Positions 7,592 through 17,280 of a stretch of 45,697 nt of DNA are shown here, piece after piece. The position numbers and the translations under genes are program-made. Origin of the DNA: Kiritimatiellia bacterium (GTDB lineage Bacteria > Verrucomicrobiota > Kiritimatiellia > RFP12 > UBA1067); contig JAKSOW010000010.1 in the NCBI GenBank assembly GCA_024405395.1, positions 1-45,697 of the forward strand, written 5' to 3'. Within the stretch, counting starts at the first letter, position 1, and every line of letters starts with the position of its first letter. The notes beneath the pieces are model-generated. The model made no database searches and had not been told where the DNA came from. It worked only from the letters and a program-made list of their open reading frames with translations.

Positions 7592-10222
7592 TCACTTCCC
7601 CGCCTTCTTGACGAAATACGGCAGGCGCGCGAGCGGCGTCTCGACCGTGATTTCGGTCGGCCCCGTGACTTCGGTACCGTCATCGGCGCACCAGACACCT
7701 TCGGGAATCACCACCGTGCGCGTCTTGGCATCCTTCACAACAACGGGCGCCACGAGAAGCGTCGTGCCCATCATGAATTCATCCTGTATCTTCGCATATC
7801 CCTGCTTCGGATAGTTGTACTCGAGGTTGCGAATCATCGGCTCGCCCGTGCGGCCACTCTCCTTCGCCAGCTCAACGAAGAAATTCGCGAACTTGGCCTG
7901 CCGCATCTTAACCAGATCGCGGATGATCTGCTGCCGGGGCTTGTCGAGATAGCGCCAGGGGGAGGCAGAGAACTGCATCATGCCGCAAAGCGCATGCACC
8001 TGGGCCGAACGCACGAAGAGGTCGGGGTCGAACGGCGCACCAGGGAGAAATGCCGTATGGCTGCCGCCGCCAATCATGTCGGGACACATGAAGGGATGGC
8101 CCAGTAGACCACCGGCGATCATGTCGGGAACGAGCTTACGCAGCGCCTCCCACGTATGGGCCTTGTCATGAAGACGCTCAACGACGGGCTTGCCCTGGAA
8201 ACGCCAGGCATTGCGGTATTCCGTGACAGGATATTCCAGAGCGTACTTGGCATAGGCCATCACCTGCTCGCCGCAGGTCGCGCCCTTGAGCCACGTCTGG
8301 TAGCCATCAGCGTATTTCTCGAAGTGCCCGCCATCCAGCTTGAAGCCATACGCGCCGTAGTCGCGCACCCGGCGGTCGAGCTGTTCGCGGAACCAGGCAT
8401 TCGCATTGGGATGCGTGAGGTCGAGGAAGGCCGACTTGCCGTTCCACCAGCTGATCGCAGCAGGTTCAACGGTCTTGTAATGATGGTGCACCTTGCCATC
8501 CTTGACGCCGAGGAAGCCGCCACGCGTCGGATACCCCTTCACATCATCGGGATTGGCGCCCCATGCAATGCGACGATAGGCCGGCGAGTCCATCGAGACA
8601 TAGGGACACACCCAGAGAATCGTCTTGAAGCCCATCGCGTTGAGCTTGTCCATCATTCCCTTGGGGTCGGCGAAGCGCGTCGGCTCAAAGCGCCAGTCGC
8701 CATAACCGGCCTGCCAGGTGTCGTCGATCATGAACACGCCCGGCGGCAGCCCGTTGTCGAGCATCGACTGCGCATAGTTGAGTATGTCCTTCTCGTTCTG
8801 GTGATAGGTGAGCTCGATCCACGTGTTGTACTGTGGTGCCGAGAAGAAGAGCAGGTCCGGGGTGCGGCCGTCAGACGGGAAATGACGGTGCGCCGCCGCC
8901 AGAAATGCGTCCTTGAGCGTCTTGCCGGATTCGTCAACCTCGATCGGCGCGCCATTCGACGTGAACGTGATCTTGCCGTCCTTGACCACAATGAGCGCCT
9001 GATCGTCGCACCAGATCGAACGGCCCTGGTCGGAGACGAGGAAGGAGGCGGCCTGGTTGCTCATGTTGCTGCGGCGGACATCCATCTTGAGATCGGTCTT
9101 GTCCGTAAACGGCATGTCCGTGCCGTAGTAGTTCATCGCGCCCCACCAGAGTTCGCCAGGGCGCATTGCGACCGTCCTCGAGACGGGAACAGCCGGCGTG
9201 AGCATGATCGCGCGGAACTTCGCGATGTCGTCGTCGGTAAAGCCAAGCGACTTCACATAGCCCTCTGCGCGTTCGCGGGCCGTCGTGCCGGGATACTTCG
9301 CGAAACCCTCGACGAGCTTGTCGTAGCGGGCGGCATGCGCGAACTTGTGGTTGGGGTTGTGAAAAGCCGTAAGTTCCCAGTCAAGGACAAGATCCGCCTC
9401 GGAGACGCCCAGCAGCGCCTCTAGTAGATACGCCAGCGACCCCGTGCGGTCGGCGCCCGCAATGCAGTGAAACGCGATCGGGTAGTTCGCCCGATCGAGA
9501 AAGAGCGCGAAGTTGCGCTTGGTCGCTGCCCGCCCCGACTCGGAATGGAAACCTTCGTAGGCGGATGAGACGCTATGCACCCACTTCGTCTGCGGCCCCA
9601 GAGGCGACCCCTTCATGCCAAAGCACTCACGGTCGGTGCGCAGGTCCAGATCAGTGCGGATGTCGTAGGTGTTGCGCTGATACGCGAGCCCCGCCGCGTC
9701 AAGACGCTCCTTGCCGGGCACCCACTCCTTAACGAGATGACGCGTGTCCGTCTTCTTTCCGGCGTCGAGATCATCCTTGATCTGCTTGGCCGCGGGACGA
9801 GACGCCGTCGGCACCTTCTCGAGAAGCGTGCCTTCACGGTACATCTTCATCACGTCCTCTTCGGAGTAGAGGCGGCAGGCGTTGTTGTTGAAGCCGCCCG
9901 ACCGGTAGATGCGTCCCGTCAGGATCGTCCGCCCCCCAAGGCCCTTGAGTCCGCCCAAGTCGCGCATGTTGGGGACTCCGGGCAGACGGCACCAGCGAAA
10001 CGCACCCTTCTCGCCCGCTTCGCGCCACGTCATCTTCTCCCAATCGTGCTGCGCGAGCTTCGCGCGATACGATTCGTTCGTGAAGACGTCACGACGTTGC
10101 GCCGGGGTCATCTTCAGAAAGGCCTCCTGCTCCGGAGTCGGGACCAGGACCTCAATCGCCAGGAGCGGAATCGCAGACAGCGTTACCGCAAAAGCCAGGC
10201 AGACATTCTTTCTCATGTTCAT
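7592..10222 (-). CDS. Secreted fusion: tyrosine phosphatase-like domain plus GH31 glycosidase
   Basis: The 876-residue protein starts with a signal peptide (NVCLAFAVTLSAIPLLA). Residues about 50-345 match the bacterial tyrosine phosphatase family with the P-loop FHCIAGADRTG (C about 252, R about 258) and NMRDLGGLKG as in PTP-like phosphatases. Residues about 400-876 form a GH31 glycosidase: MIDDTWQAGYGDWRF, FKTILWVCPYVS, FKLDGGHFEKY with the likely nucleophile Asp near 629, LLGHPFMCPDMIGGG near 714, and a C-terminal beta-sandwich with TTLLVAPVV. GH31 members are alpha-glucosidases, xylosidases or galactosidases; specificity is not readable. The combination in one exported chain is unusual. 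AAGGGAAAC precedes the ATG, and the gene follows the GH42-like gene by 12 bases. Confidence 0.85.
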   Translation of the reverse strand: MNMRKNVCLAFAVTLSAIPLLAIEVLVPTPEQEAFLKMTPAQRRDVFTNESYRAKLAQHDWEKMTWREAGEKGAFRWCRLPGVPNMRDLGGLKGLGGRTILTGRIYRSGGFNNNACRLYSEEDVMKMYREGTLLEKVPTASRPAAKQIKDDLDAGKKTDTRHLVKEWVPGKERLDAAGLAYQRNTYDIRTDLDLRTDRECFGMKGSPLGPQTKWVHSVSSAYEGFHSESGRAATKRNFALFLDRANYPIAFHCIAGADRTGSLAYLLEALLGVSEADLVLDWELTAFHNPNHKFAHAARYDKLVEGFAKYPGTTARERAEGYVKSLGFTDDDIAKFRAIMLTPAVPVSRTVAMRPGELWWGAMNYYGTDMPFTDKTDLKMDVRRSNMSNQAASFLVSDQGRSIWCDDQALIVVKDGKITFTSNGAPIEVDESGKTLKDAFLAAAHRHFPSDGRTPDLLFFSAPQYNTWIELTYHQNEKDILNYAQSMLDNGLPPGVFMIDDTWQAGYGDWRFEPTRFADPKGMMDKLNAMGFKTILWVCPYVSMDSPAYRRIAWGANPDDVKGYPTRGGFLGVKDGKVHHHYKTVEPAAISWWNGKSAFLDLTHPNANAWFREQLDRRVRDYGAYGFKLDGGHFEKYADGYQTWLKGATCGEQVMAYAKYALEYPVTEYRNAWRFQGKPVVERLHDKAHTWEALRKLVPDMIAGGLLGHPFMCPDMIGGGSHTAFLPGAPFDPDLFVRSAQVHALCGMMQFSASPWRYLDKPRQQIIRDLVKMRQAKFANFFVELAKESGRTGEPMIRNLEYNYPKQGYAKIQDEFMMGTTLLVAPVVVKDAKTRTVVIPEGVWCADDGTEVTGPTEITVETPLARLPYFVKKAGK

Positions 10223-10234
10223 GTTTTGTTTCCC

Positions 10235-13039
10235 TTATTTCGATTCAAGAAGATACCAGCGCGTCTCGCCGGCCTGGAGATCCAGGCTGAGGCTGTTCGC
10301 AGTGACGGCCTCAACCGTCCCCGTCTTCAGATTGCGCACCGAACAGGCGAATGGAAGTGCAAACGCATAGTGCCCGGGGATCGTGCAGTGCAACGAGACG
10401 AAATTGCCGTTCATGTTCACCTGCACGCCGTATTCGACGGGCACGTACCCGCCCGACTCCTTCACAAGGCGGTTGAAGAGCTGGGACGTGAGTCCGGCTG
10501 CCGATCCTATGAAGACGCCCTTCCAATCTCTCTCCCGACGCTCGGCGACGGCAATCGAGCCGTCTGCCGCATAGCGCCCCAGCGCGCGCACGCCATCTCC
10601 CGACCGCACCGCATCCCGCCGCGGCAGCCAATGGCCGCCGAGCTTACACCCGAGTAGTTTGGCCTTTGGCGCATGCTCGGTGAAACTCGTGAGGTTCACA
10701 TCGACGCCAGGCTCGGGAACTATCGCGTGCGAAACACCGTTCGTGCCATAGGCAATGTCGAAGCCCGTCTCCAGGCCGCCACCTACCACACCCGTCGCCG
10801 CGAGGAAGACGAGCGTGCGATTCTCGGATTTTAGACGCGCCAGCAGCTCTTTGCGCGCAGCGTCCACCTCGTACATCCCCATGAAGACAAGCGTACGGTA
10901 GCGCCTCGCCAGCTCGGGATCGGACAGGACGTCGTCCATGAGGAGAATGTCATACGGCACCCCCGACGACGCCAGCAGCTGAAGCTGAGTGCCGAAGAGT
11001 CGTTCTTCGTCGAAATTGTAGTAGTGCCTGGGATGGACGGTGTTACGCAGCAACGCGCCCTTCTCGTCCACGACAAGCGCCGCCGAACGCACGAACGGAC
11101 GTGCGGGTACTGCGGACAGGCGCTTGACCGTCTTGACCGAATCCGCGATGTCCGCGGCGATCCCCTCAGGTTCAAACCAGCCGCCGGCCATGTCATAGAA
11201 CCACCAGCCATGCCGATCGGCAAGCATCATGCCCGCGACCTTGCGATAGGTCGATTGCCACATCGCATCATCTGTGGCCTGCGAGAGGCCCGTCACCCGC
11301 AGCTCCGTTTCGCCGCCCGACACGGCGCCATACGTACGCAGATCGAGCTCGTTCAGGAACAGCTTGCCCTTGCGGTGGAACGTGGCGGAGGGCAGCCGCT
11401 GTCCAATGCCGATGCCCGGAATGCGCCGCGCGTAGTCGGGCTGGGGCGCAATGACGTCAATCGCCTTGGAGTTCGCGAATGCCGTGATGTCGTAGGCCGA
11501 GCAGAACGTGCCGCCAAAGGCGCCCATGCACCAGCGAACGGCTATGATGTCCTTGGCGAAAGCCGCCTTCAGATGCATGGCCAGATCCTCAAGCATCTCA
11601 AAGGGCCCCACCTTCAGAAACTCGTAGTAGGCAATCTGCGCATCGTCACGCCCGGGCACGAGGAAATCCGCATCGGGGAAACGCGGGGCAACCGCCCAAC
11701 GCACCTTGTTGAACAACCTCATCTGGCGTGCCTGGAACGCCGCCACGGCCGGCTTCGAGTAATCAGGATGGCGTGTTGCGAACTGGTGGTCGTGGTAGCC
11801 CCCGAGGTGAACACCGATGATGCGCTTGGCAAGCCCCTGCTGCCTCAATTCGCGGACGAGTGCGTCGATATTGCGTTTGACGGCCTCCCGCCAGACCAGC
11901 GAATGGTACGAGACCCACTTCCAATGGCGATTCCTGAACGTCTTGGGGTCGAGACTGTAGTTCGCATGCACCTGCTGCCCCCAGACGGGCCGTCCATCTT
12001 CGACCGTCCACACCTCTTCCGGGTGCTCTTCGATGAATTCGGGATAGGCATCCATGATGAGCGTCAGGATGAAGACGCTCTGGGGCGCCATCCGCATGGC
12101 CCGCTTGATCTCCGCCGCGGCGCCTTGCGCATCGTAGCCTGCCGGCGTCCAGAAGCCATGCACTTCGGGCGAATCGCCGAAGCGCGTCGTGATGACCTGC
12201 ACGCGAACGCCATTTTCCTCCATTTTGCGTCCGCAGTACGTGTTCTTCCCCGTGTTCGGCACCTTACCCTTATAGATCATGGGCGGCACAATCTGTCCAT
12301 CAACCGCAAGTGCCGCATAACCATCCCGCGAAATGACCTTTGCCGTGTGGTCCACATCCGCCGCCAGCGCGGCGTCGAATGCCGTTTCATCCTGCATGTC
12401 GTCGGCATGGTCAGGCGTCTCAACCTTCTTGAGGAACTTCGCCCAGTTCGCCTTTGCGGCCTTGAGGTCCTCGACGCCCCACTTGTGCCAAACGCTGTCG
12501 GACTTCGGACCGGCGACTACGATGACCGGCATGACGTCACACCCAGTCTTCGCATTCGCGAGATATCGGCAGAGCTTTCGGATGGGGGTACCCTTGGTCG
12601 TATTGAAGAGCATGGACATCATCGGGCCGCCTGGACCTCGTCCGTCAAGCCCGCTGAAATACGCCAGCGACTTCGTCTTGCCGTAGAGCCGCAGAAAGCC
12701 GTAGCAGTATTCGGGGTCGTTTGTTTCGCCCGACACGTAGGCGAAGGCCTGCAGCTCCGTCCCCTCGGCAACGGTAAAGCGGGCCTTGGGCTCGACGGTC
12801 AAATACCCCACGTCATTCGTCTTGAAGATCCTAAGCGCAGGTCCGTCGCCGGTCTCAATGACCTCAGCGCCACCTTCCGCCCCATCGAACGTCTGCACCT
12901 TGAAGCAGTCCCGCCCCTGTTTGAAATCCGCGTGCCAGACGACCTGAACGGGGTCAACGGGCCGCCGGGCGGGATTCACATTGTCCCATCCCGGTGTCAA
13001 GGCCGTTGCCACGGCTAGAAACAAAACACCTAAAACCAT
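10235..13039 (-). CDS. Secreted GH42-like (beta-galactosidase-like) protein
   Basis: ATG 13039 gives MVLGVLFLAVATALTPGW, a signal peptide, so this start is preferred over an upstream in-frame one; it lies 7 bases after the previous stop. The 934-residue protein has an N-terminal beta-rich region, then a TIM-barrel portion with RAMRMAPQSVFILTLIM, EHPEEVWTVEDGRP, IGVHLGGYHDHQF and KLFLNELDLRTYG. A later Rossmann-like section (FMGMYEVDAARKELLARL) resembles the trimerisation domain of GH42 beta-galactosidases. The usual Asn-Glu acid/base pair of GH42 is not obvious after GVHLGG, so catalysis is uncertain; E in LNELDLRTY could be the nucleophile. It shares its plan with the C-terminal half of the fusion protein at 35265-39323. 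A related GH-A family is possible. Confidence 0.7.
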   Translation of the reverse strand: MVLGVLFLAVATALTPGWDNVNPARRPVDPVQVVWHADFKQGRDCFKVQTFDGAEGGAEVIETGDGPALRIFKTNDVGYLTVEPKARFTVAEGTELQAFAYVSGETNDPEYCYGFLRLYGKTKSLAYFSGLDGRGPGGPMMSMLFNTTKGTPIRKLCRYLANAKTGCDVMPVIVVAGPKSDSVWHKWGVEDLKAAKANWAKFLKKVETPDHADDMQDETAFDAALAADVDHTAKVISRDGYAALAVDGQIVPPMIYKGKVPNTGKNTYCGRKMEENGVRVQVITTRFGDSPEVHGFWTPAGYDAQGAAAEIKRAMRMAPQSVFILTLIMDAYPEFIEEHPEEVWTVEDGRPVWGQQVHANYSLDPKTFRNRHWKWVSYHSLVWREAVKRNIDALVRELRQQGLAKRIIGVHLGGYHDHQFATRHPDYSKPAVAAFQARQMRLFNKVRWAVAPRFPDADFLVPGRDDAQIAYYEFLKVGPFEMLEDLAMHLKAAFAKDIIAVRWCMGAFGGTFCSAYDITAFANSKAIDVIAPQPDYARRIPGIGIGQRLPSATFHRKGKLFLNELDLRTYGAVSGGETELRVTGLSQATDDAMWQSTYRKVAGMMLADRHGWWFYDMAGGWFEPEGIAADIADSVKTVKRLSAVPARPFVRSAALVVDEKGALLRNTVHPRHYYNFDEERLFGTQLQLLASSGVPYDILLMDDVLSDPELARRYRTLVFMGMYEVDAARKELLARLKSENRTLVFLAATGVVGGGLETGFDIAYGTNGVSHAIVPEPGVDVNLTSFTEHAPKAKLLGCKLGGHWLPRRDAVRSGDGVRALGRYAADGSIAVAERRERDWKGVFIGSAAGLTSQLFNRLVKESGGYVPVEYGVQVNMNGNFVSLHCTIPGHYAFALPFACSVRNLKTGTVEAVTANSLSLDLQAGETRWYLLESK

Positions 13040-13046
13040 GGCTGAT

Positions 13047-15095
13047 TTATCTGAACAGAATGACGGTTCCGTCCGGCGTGGCCCAGCACTGATAGCAACC
13101 CAGATCGACCTGCCCGTTGCGGAGACGCGCAAAACCCTCTCCGCGGAGGTCCGTCGCGGAAACCATCCAGTCCATCACCCTACCGCGCCCAAGAAGCGGC
13201 GAGCTATGCCGCAGAGCATAGGGATGCACGGCATCACGCGAGAGCGCAAAGCCAGGCTCCGCGCCGAAGCCGTCGGCGCCAAACTGATAAAGTGCGGACC
13301 CAGGCGAAACGAAATTCTCGATTCCCTGCGACACTTTGGCCGTACCATAGGCGCAGGCATCGAAGAAAAGTGCGCCAATGTCGCAACGGGACGAACTCGA
13401 CGCCGACGCGAGGGCGATGTCGGACCCAGTACCGTCGTTCTTGCTGTTGCCATAGAAAACGCAATTGACGAATGACTGCGGCGCATTCGTCATTCTGAGC
13501 ACATTCACAAGTGTGGCGTATTTGTTGGAGACGATCGTGCAGTTGACGGCACAGGCCGCCTGATCAGCCTTTGAATTGCCCACGCAGAACGTACAATCGG
13601 CATCGCTTCGCAGCAAATTGTTCCGGAAGAGGCAATTCGTCGCGTTCAGGCAACCCTTCCAGACGTAGTTGTTCGTGAACACCAGATCGGGTAAAAACGG
13701 ATTTCCCTTGAGCGCGACCTCGCCGATGTCATGGAAGACAGTGTCGCGCGCGCCACAACCGCTGACGCCCGAGCCCGAGACTTCGCACGAGTGGAATTGA
13801 GAGGCATAGGCATTCGCACCGTCATCGCCGCCACAGTTGTTCGCGATCACGCAACGATAAGCCTCAGAGGCGCGAATGCCGCCGCCATAGGAATCGGCAT
13901 AGTTGTCATGCACATGGCAGTCGTAGAGCGTCGAACTGTGGACGCCACCGGCACAACCGACCTTGTCCTTGCCGTCCGTTCCCTTACACGTACGCGCATA
14001 GTTGCCGTAGATTTCGCAATCGTAGGCGGTACACGCATTGATGCCGCCACCGTAGGCCGTATTCGACAGGTTGGAGCAGATGTTCGCGAAGACAACGCAA
14101 TTCGAGATCGTCGACCCGCCGACCCCGCCGCCGCCGCCATTGTTGGCGGCGTTGCGGACGAAGCGCGTGTCATAGGCATAGCCCGTGCTGAGGCCCCCGT
14201 AACTCGCCGCTTCATTGTCTGCGACCGTGCAGCCGAAAAGCGACACCTTATAGGCTCCGCCCCCCGTAACCGGCGCCTGATTACTGACGATGGTACAGTC
14301 GTAATAGCTGTTTGCGGTTCCATCCGCGCTGGTGCCATTTGCGACACCGCCACCCGAATGCAGCGCCATGTTGAAGGCTATGAGACAGTTCGTCGCATAG
14401 GTGACGTTGTAGCAGCCGCCGCCCACCTTGGATTGCCCCGTTATCACATTGCCAATCACCTGGCAGTTCTCCAGACGCGGACAGGTGTACATACCGGCAC
14501 CTTCGGCTTCGGACGTATTGCCGGCAATAAGCGAGTTGTAGGCCGAGCAGTTATGGAAACCGCCGCCCACGTTCTCCGAGTGGTTGTTGACGATACGCGA
14601 ATTCCAGATTTTCGTGCTGTTCTGACAGCCGCCGCCAGGACCTTCAGAACGGCAGCCCGTCACAACGCAGTTCGTGAGCATAAAGGATCCATAGCACCCG
14701 CCGCCACGCTTGGAATTCGTCTCGCCGTTGTAGCCCTTGGCATAGCCATTCGTGATGAGCAGATTCTCGACAATCGCGTTACCCAACCCATAGATGACGC
14801 GGTTGTTGCCATTGCCGATAAGCTTCACATCTTCAGGGCTCTCGCCAAGGCCACAGAGCCGTACCTTGTTTACCATTAGCGACGAATAGCCAATGGTTTC
14901 GTTGAGCCAGTCCGATTCTGGCGTCACAGGCAGAACATAGTCGCCCTTCTCAAGCTGAATCACATGCGGCCCGCCATTCTTCGCCTTCAGCGCCGCGATG
15001 AGCGCCGCGACATCTCCAGACGGAATGGTGACCGTCTCGGCGAAAAGCGGCATTATGGCAAAGCCAACCGTAAAGAGCGTCATCATGTGTTTCAT
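13047..15095 (-). CDS. Secreted right-handed beta-helix repeat protein
   Basis: ATG 15095 gives MKHMMTLFTVGFAIMPLFAETV, a signal peptide, which fixes the start over an upstream open frame. The 682-residue protein consists largely of short repeats with NC followed by hydrophobic residues and GGG turns (for example NCVVTGC, GGGCYN, NCLIAFN, GGGVGGSTISNCVVFAN). This is the pattern of parallel beta-helix proteins of the pectate-lyase or chlamydial Pmp type. The regular Cys-Asn ladder suggests stacked side chains. No lyase active site could be identified, so it may bind polysaccharide or act as a surface adhesin. The C-terminal part (DWMVSATDLRGEGFARLRNGQVDLGCYQ) is the ending common to secreted PVC and Bacteroidetes proteins of this kind. 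Confidence 0.75.
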   Translation of the reverse strand: MKHMMTLFTVGFAIMPLFAETVTIPSGDVAALIAALKAKNGGPHVIQLEKGDYVLPVTPESDWLNETIGYSSLMVNKVRLCGLGESPEDVKLIGNGNNRVIYGLGNAIVENLLITNGYAKGYNGETNSKRGGGCYGSFMLTNCVVTGCRSEGPGGGCQNSTKIWNSRIVNNHSENVGGGFHNCSAYNSLIAGNTSEAEGAGMYTCPRLENCQVIGNVITGQSKVGGGCYNVTYATNCLIAFNMALHSGGGVANGTSADGTANSYYDCTIVSNQAPVTGGGAYKVSLFGCTVADNEAASYGGLSTGYAYDTRFVRNAANNGGGGGVGGSTISNCVVFANICSNLSNTAYGGGINACTAYDCEIYGNYARTCKGTDGKDKVGCAGGVHSSTLYDCHVHDNYADSYGGGIRASEAYRCVIANNCGGDDGANAYASQFHSCEVSGSGVSGCGARDTVFHDIGEVALKGNPFLPDLVFTNNYVWKGCLNATNCLFRNNLLRSDADCTFCVGNSKADQAACAVNCTIVSNKYATLVNVLRMTNAPQSFVNCVFYGNSKNDGTGSDIALASASSSSRCDIGALFFDACAYGTAKVSQGIENFVSPGSALYQFGADGFGAEPGFALSRDAVHPYALRHSSPLLGRGRVMDWMVSATDLRGEGFARLRNGQVDLGCYQCWATPDGTVILFR

Positions 15096-15121
15096 TTGGG
15101 AATCACTCCACTGTAGGTCAA

Positions 15122-15613
15122 TCAGATGGGGGCTCGACTGTTGAGAAGCGAATTCGAATGCGCATGGGTGATGGCCAGGGCAAGCGCGTCGGCGGCGTCG
15201 TTCTGCGGAAGCTCCTCTAGATTGAGCAGCGTCTTGACCATCCGCTGAATCTGCAGCTTCTCCGCCAGGCCGTTCCCGCACACCGCCATCTTCACGCGTC
15301 GTGGTTCATATTCATAGACGGGGATGTTCGCGTCCGCAGCCGCCGTGATCACCGCCCCCCGCGCCTCACCCAAGACCAGCATGGTGCCGGCGTTCTTGCC
15401 GTAGATGACGCTTTCGATTGAGAGCACGTCCGGCGAATACTGGACAATCAACTCCGCCACACGCGCATGGATGCGCTTGAGGCATTCGGAAAGCGGCAGT
15501 TTCGGCGCGTTTTTGATGTTGCCCGCCTCTAGCGCGGTAAAGCGCGAACCTTCCTTCGCCAAGACGCCATATCCCGTTGACCGCAGCGAGGTGTCGATGC
15601 CAAGGATGGTCAC
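15122..15613 (-). CDS. ruvC: Holliday junction resolvase RuvC
   Basis: RuvC cuts Holliday junctions during recombinational repair, working with RuvAB. Starting from GTG 15613 the protein has 163 residues and begins MTILGIDTSLRSTGYG. All four catalytic acids fall at the family positions: D7, E67 in LSIESV, D139 and D142 in QNDAADALALA. The GTG overlaps the stop of the upstream binding-protein gene as GTGA, so translation is probably coupled. The open frame extends 38 codons further upstream but that part overlaps the previous gene and has no RuvC character. The ruvA and ruvB genes are not in the window. Confidence 0.93.
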   Translation of the reverse strand: MTILGIDTSLRSTGYGVLAKEGSRFTALEAGNIKNAPKLPLSECLKRIHARVAELIVQYSPDVLSIESVIYGKNAGTMLVLGEARGAVITAAADANIPVYEYEPRRVKMAVCGNGLAEKLQIQRMVKTLLNLEELPQNDAADALALAITHAHSNSLLNSRAPI

Positions 15614-17250
15614 TTCGCCGCCTCCCGCAGATGCTTCTCCATGCCATAGGGGAAATCGGTGGGACGATACCCTTCCACCCGATCCCGCGTGAGCGTATAG
15701 GCCTTGGGGTAATGCAGATAGAGCCACGGACAGTCTTCGGCAATGATCTCCTGCGCCTTGCGCCAGGCGGCATTGCGCGCCTCGACCGAGGGGGCCGCCA
15801 TGGCCTCGTCGTAGACGCGGTCAAAGGCCGGGTTCTTGTAGTTGCCGTGGTTGGCGCCCGGCGACACGTTCTTCGAGTGGAAGAGCTGCAGGAAGTTCTC
15901 GGCGTCCGGATAGTCGCCCACCCACCCAAGGAAGAAGATGGACTCATGCCCCTCATTCACGGACTTCAGGTACGCGTCCCACGTCATGTACTTGGCGTCA
16001 AGCTTGATGCCTATCTTCGCGTAGAATGAGGCCAACAGCTCGGCCTGCTCACGCGCGTCCTGCGTGGCTCGCCCCAGCGTGATCGTGAGCACGAGACGAC
16101 GCCCCGTCTTGGGATCGACGCCGTCAGGATACCCGGCCTCGGCCAGCAGACGTTTTGCCTTCGCGAGGTCATAACCATAGGCGAAGGTGCCGGACAGGCG
16201 CCCTTCCACGCCGGGCGGCACAGGGCCATCGGCGACCTCCAGCCGATTGTTGTAGAATCGCTTCCACGCCGGAAAGTCAAACGCACAGTTGAGCGCCTGG
16301 CGCAGTTTTCTGTTCTTCAGCACCGGATCCTGGACATTGAATCCCGCATACATGACCTGCAGGGTCGCCGCCCCAAAGAGCCGCACGCCCCGTGCCGCCA
16401 GTTCGGGCACGAGCTGTCCGTCCTTGCCGACCACCGCGTCCCAGTTGTTGTTGGAGATGCCGCCCAGATAATCGACCTCGCCTGCCAGGAACATCAGCCA
16501 TTTGGTGGATTCGTCGTCCACCACGAAGAACTCCAGCCGATCGAACACCGCCCCCGTGGCCGGCGAACCGTCATCACGCAGCGACTTCACGTCCTCGGCG
16601 TCCTGCCAGCCCCGCCACGCCGCCTCACGCGTGAACACCATCCGATGATTGCGCCACCATTCGGCAAGGCGATAGGGCCCCGAGCCGACGGGATGCCCGC
16701 CGAACTTGCTTCCATAAGCCTTGACCGCCTCCTGCGGCACCACCCCCACATTGGGCATCGCCATCAACCAGGGAAAGACGTGCAGTGGCTTCTTGAGCGT
16801 AATGGACACCGTGCGCGCATCCTGTGCCGCCACGTTGGCGACCTCAGCCATGATCCACATGCCACACGAGGCGTTCGCCTTTGCGCCCAGACGCTGCAGC
16901 GAATAGACAACGTCAGCCGCCGTCACGAGCCGGCCACGTCCATCCGGGAAGCAGGGATCGTCATGGAAACGGGCACCTTCGCGTATGGTAAAGGTGTAGA
17001 CCAGGCCGTCAGCAGAGACTTTGGGCATGCCGCAAAGGCCCGGGCGCAGCTTGTAGGGCCGTGCATAGTAGTCCACATCCAGAAGCGGCTCATAGACAAG
17101 CGTGACGGACGCGGCGTCATACACGGCTGCAGCCCGGATGGGATCCATGGAGGCCACGCGTTCGATGGGACGGCGAAGTGTCGCAGCCGACATCTCGGCG
17201 CCTATTCCCATCAGACCAATCGCAACCAGAAAACGTGGAAGAAGCGACAT
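15610..17250 (-). CDS. ABC transporter substrate-binding protein, oligopeptide/dipeptide type (SBP family 5)
   Basis: The 546-residue protein from ATG 17250 has a signal peptide (LLPRFLVAIGLMGIGAEMSA). The body follows the family 5 plan: LVYEPLLDVDYYARPYKLRPGLC, VYTFTIREGARFHDD, TAADVVYSLQRL, VGSGPYRLAEW, LRQALNCAFD and a C-terminal ILFDP-like region (AENFLQLFHSKNVSPGANHGNYKNPAFD). Members capture peptides or sometimes oligosaccharides for an ABC importer. No permease or ATPase gene is next to it; the neighbours are an oxidoreductase upstream and ruvC downstream. An in-frame TTG at 17268 is less likely as start. Confidence 0.88.
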   Translation of the reverse strand: MSLLPRFLVAIGLMGIGAEMSAATLRRPIERVASMDPIRAAAVYDAASVTLVYEPLLDVDYYARPYKLRPGLCGMPKVSADGLVYTFTIREGARFHDDPCFPDGRGRLVTAADVVYSLQRLGAKANASCGMWIMAEVANVAAQDARTVSITLKKPLHVFPWLMAMPNVGVVPQEAVKAYGSKFGGHPVGSGPYRLAEWWRNHRMVFTREAAWRGWQDAEDVKSLRDDGSPATGAVFDRLEFFVVDDESTKWLMFLAGEVDYLGGISNNNWDAVVGKDGQLVPELAARGVRLFGAATLQVMYAGFNVQDPVLKNRKLRQALNCAFDFPAWKRFYNNRLEVADGPVPPGVEGRLSGTFAYGYDLAKAKRLLAEAGYPDGVDPKTGRRLVLTITLGRATQDAREQAELLASFYAKIGIKLDAKYMTWDAYLKSVNEGHESIFFLGWVGDYPDAENFLQLFHSKNVSPGANHGNYKNPAFDRVYDEAMAAPSVEARNAAWRKAQEIIAEDCPWLYLHYPKAYTLTRDRVEGYRPTDFPYGMEKHLREAAK

Positions 17251-17280
17251 GACAACTTGCCCACTCAACTGCTTGATTTC

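Noticed and set aside
11024..13018. 664-codon open frame on the plus strand
   Set aside because: Antisense shadow of the GH42-like gene, no motifs.
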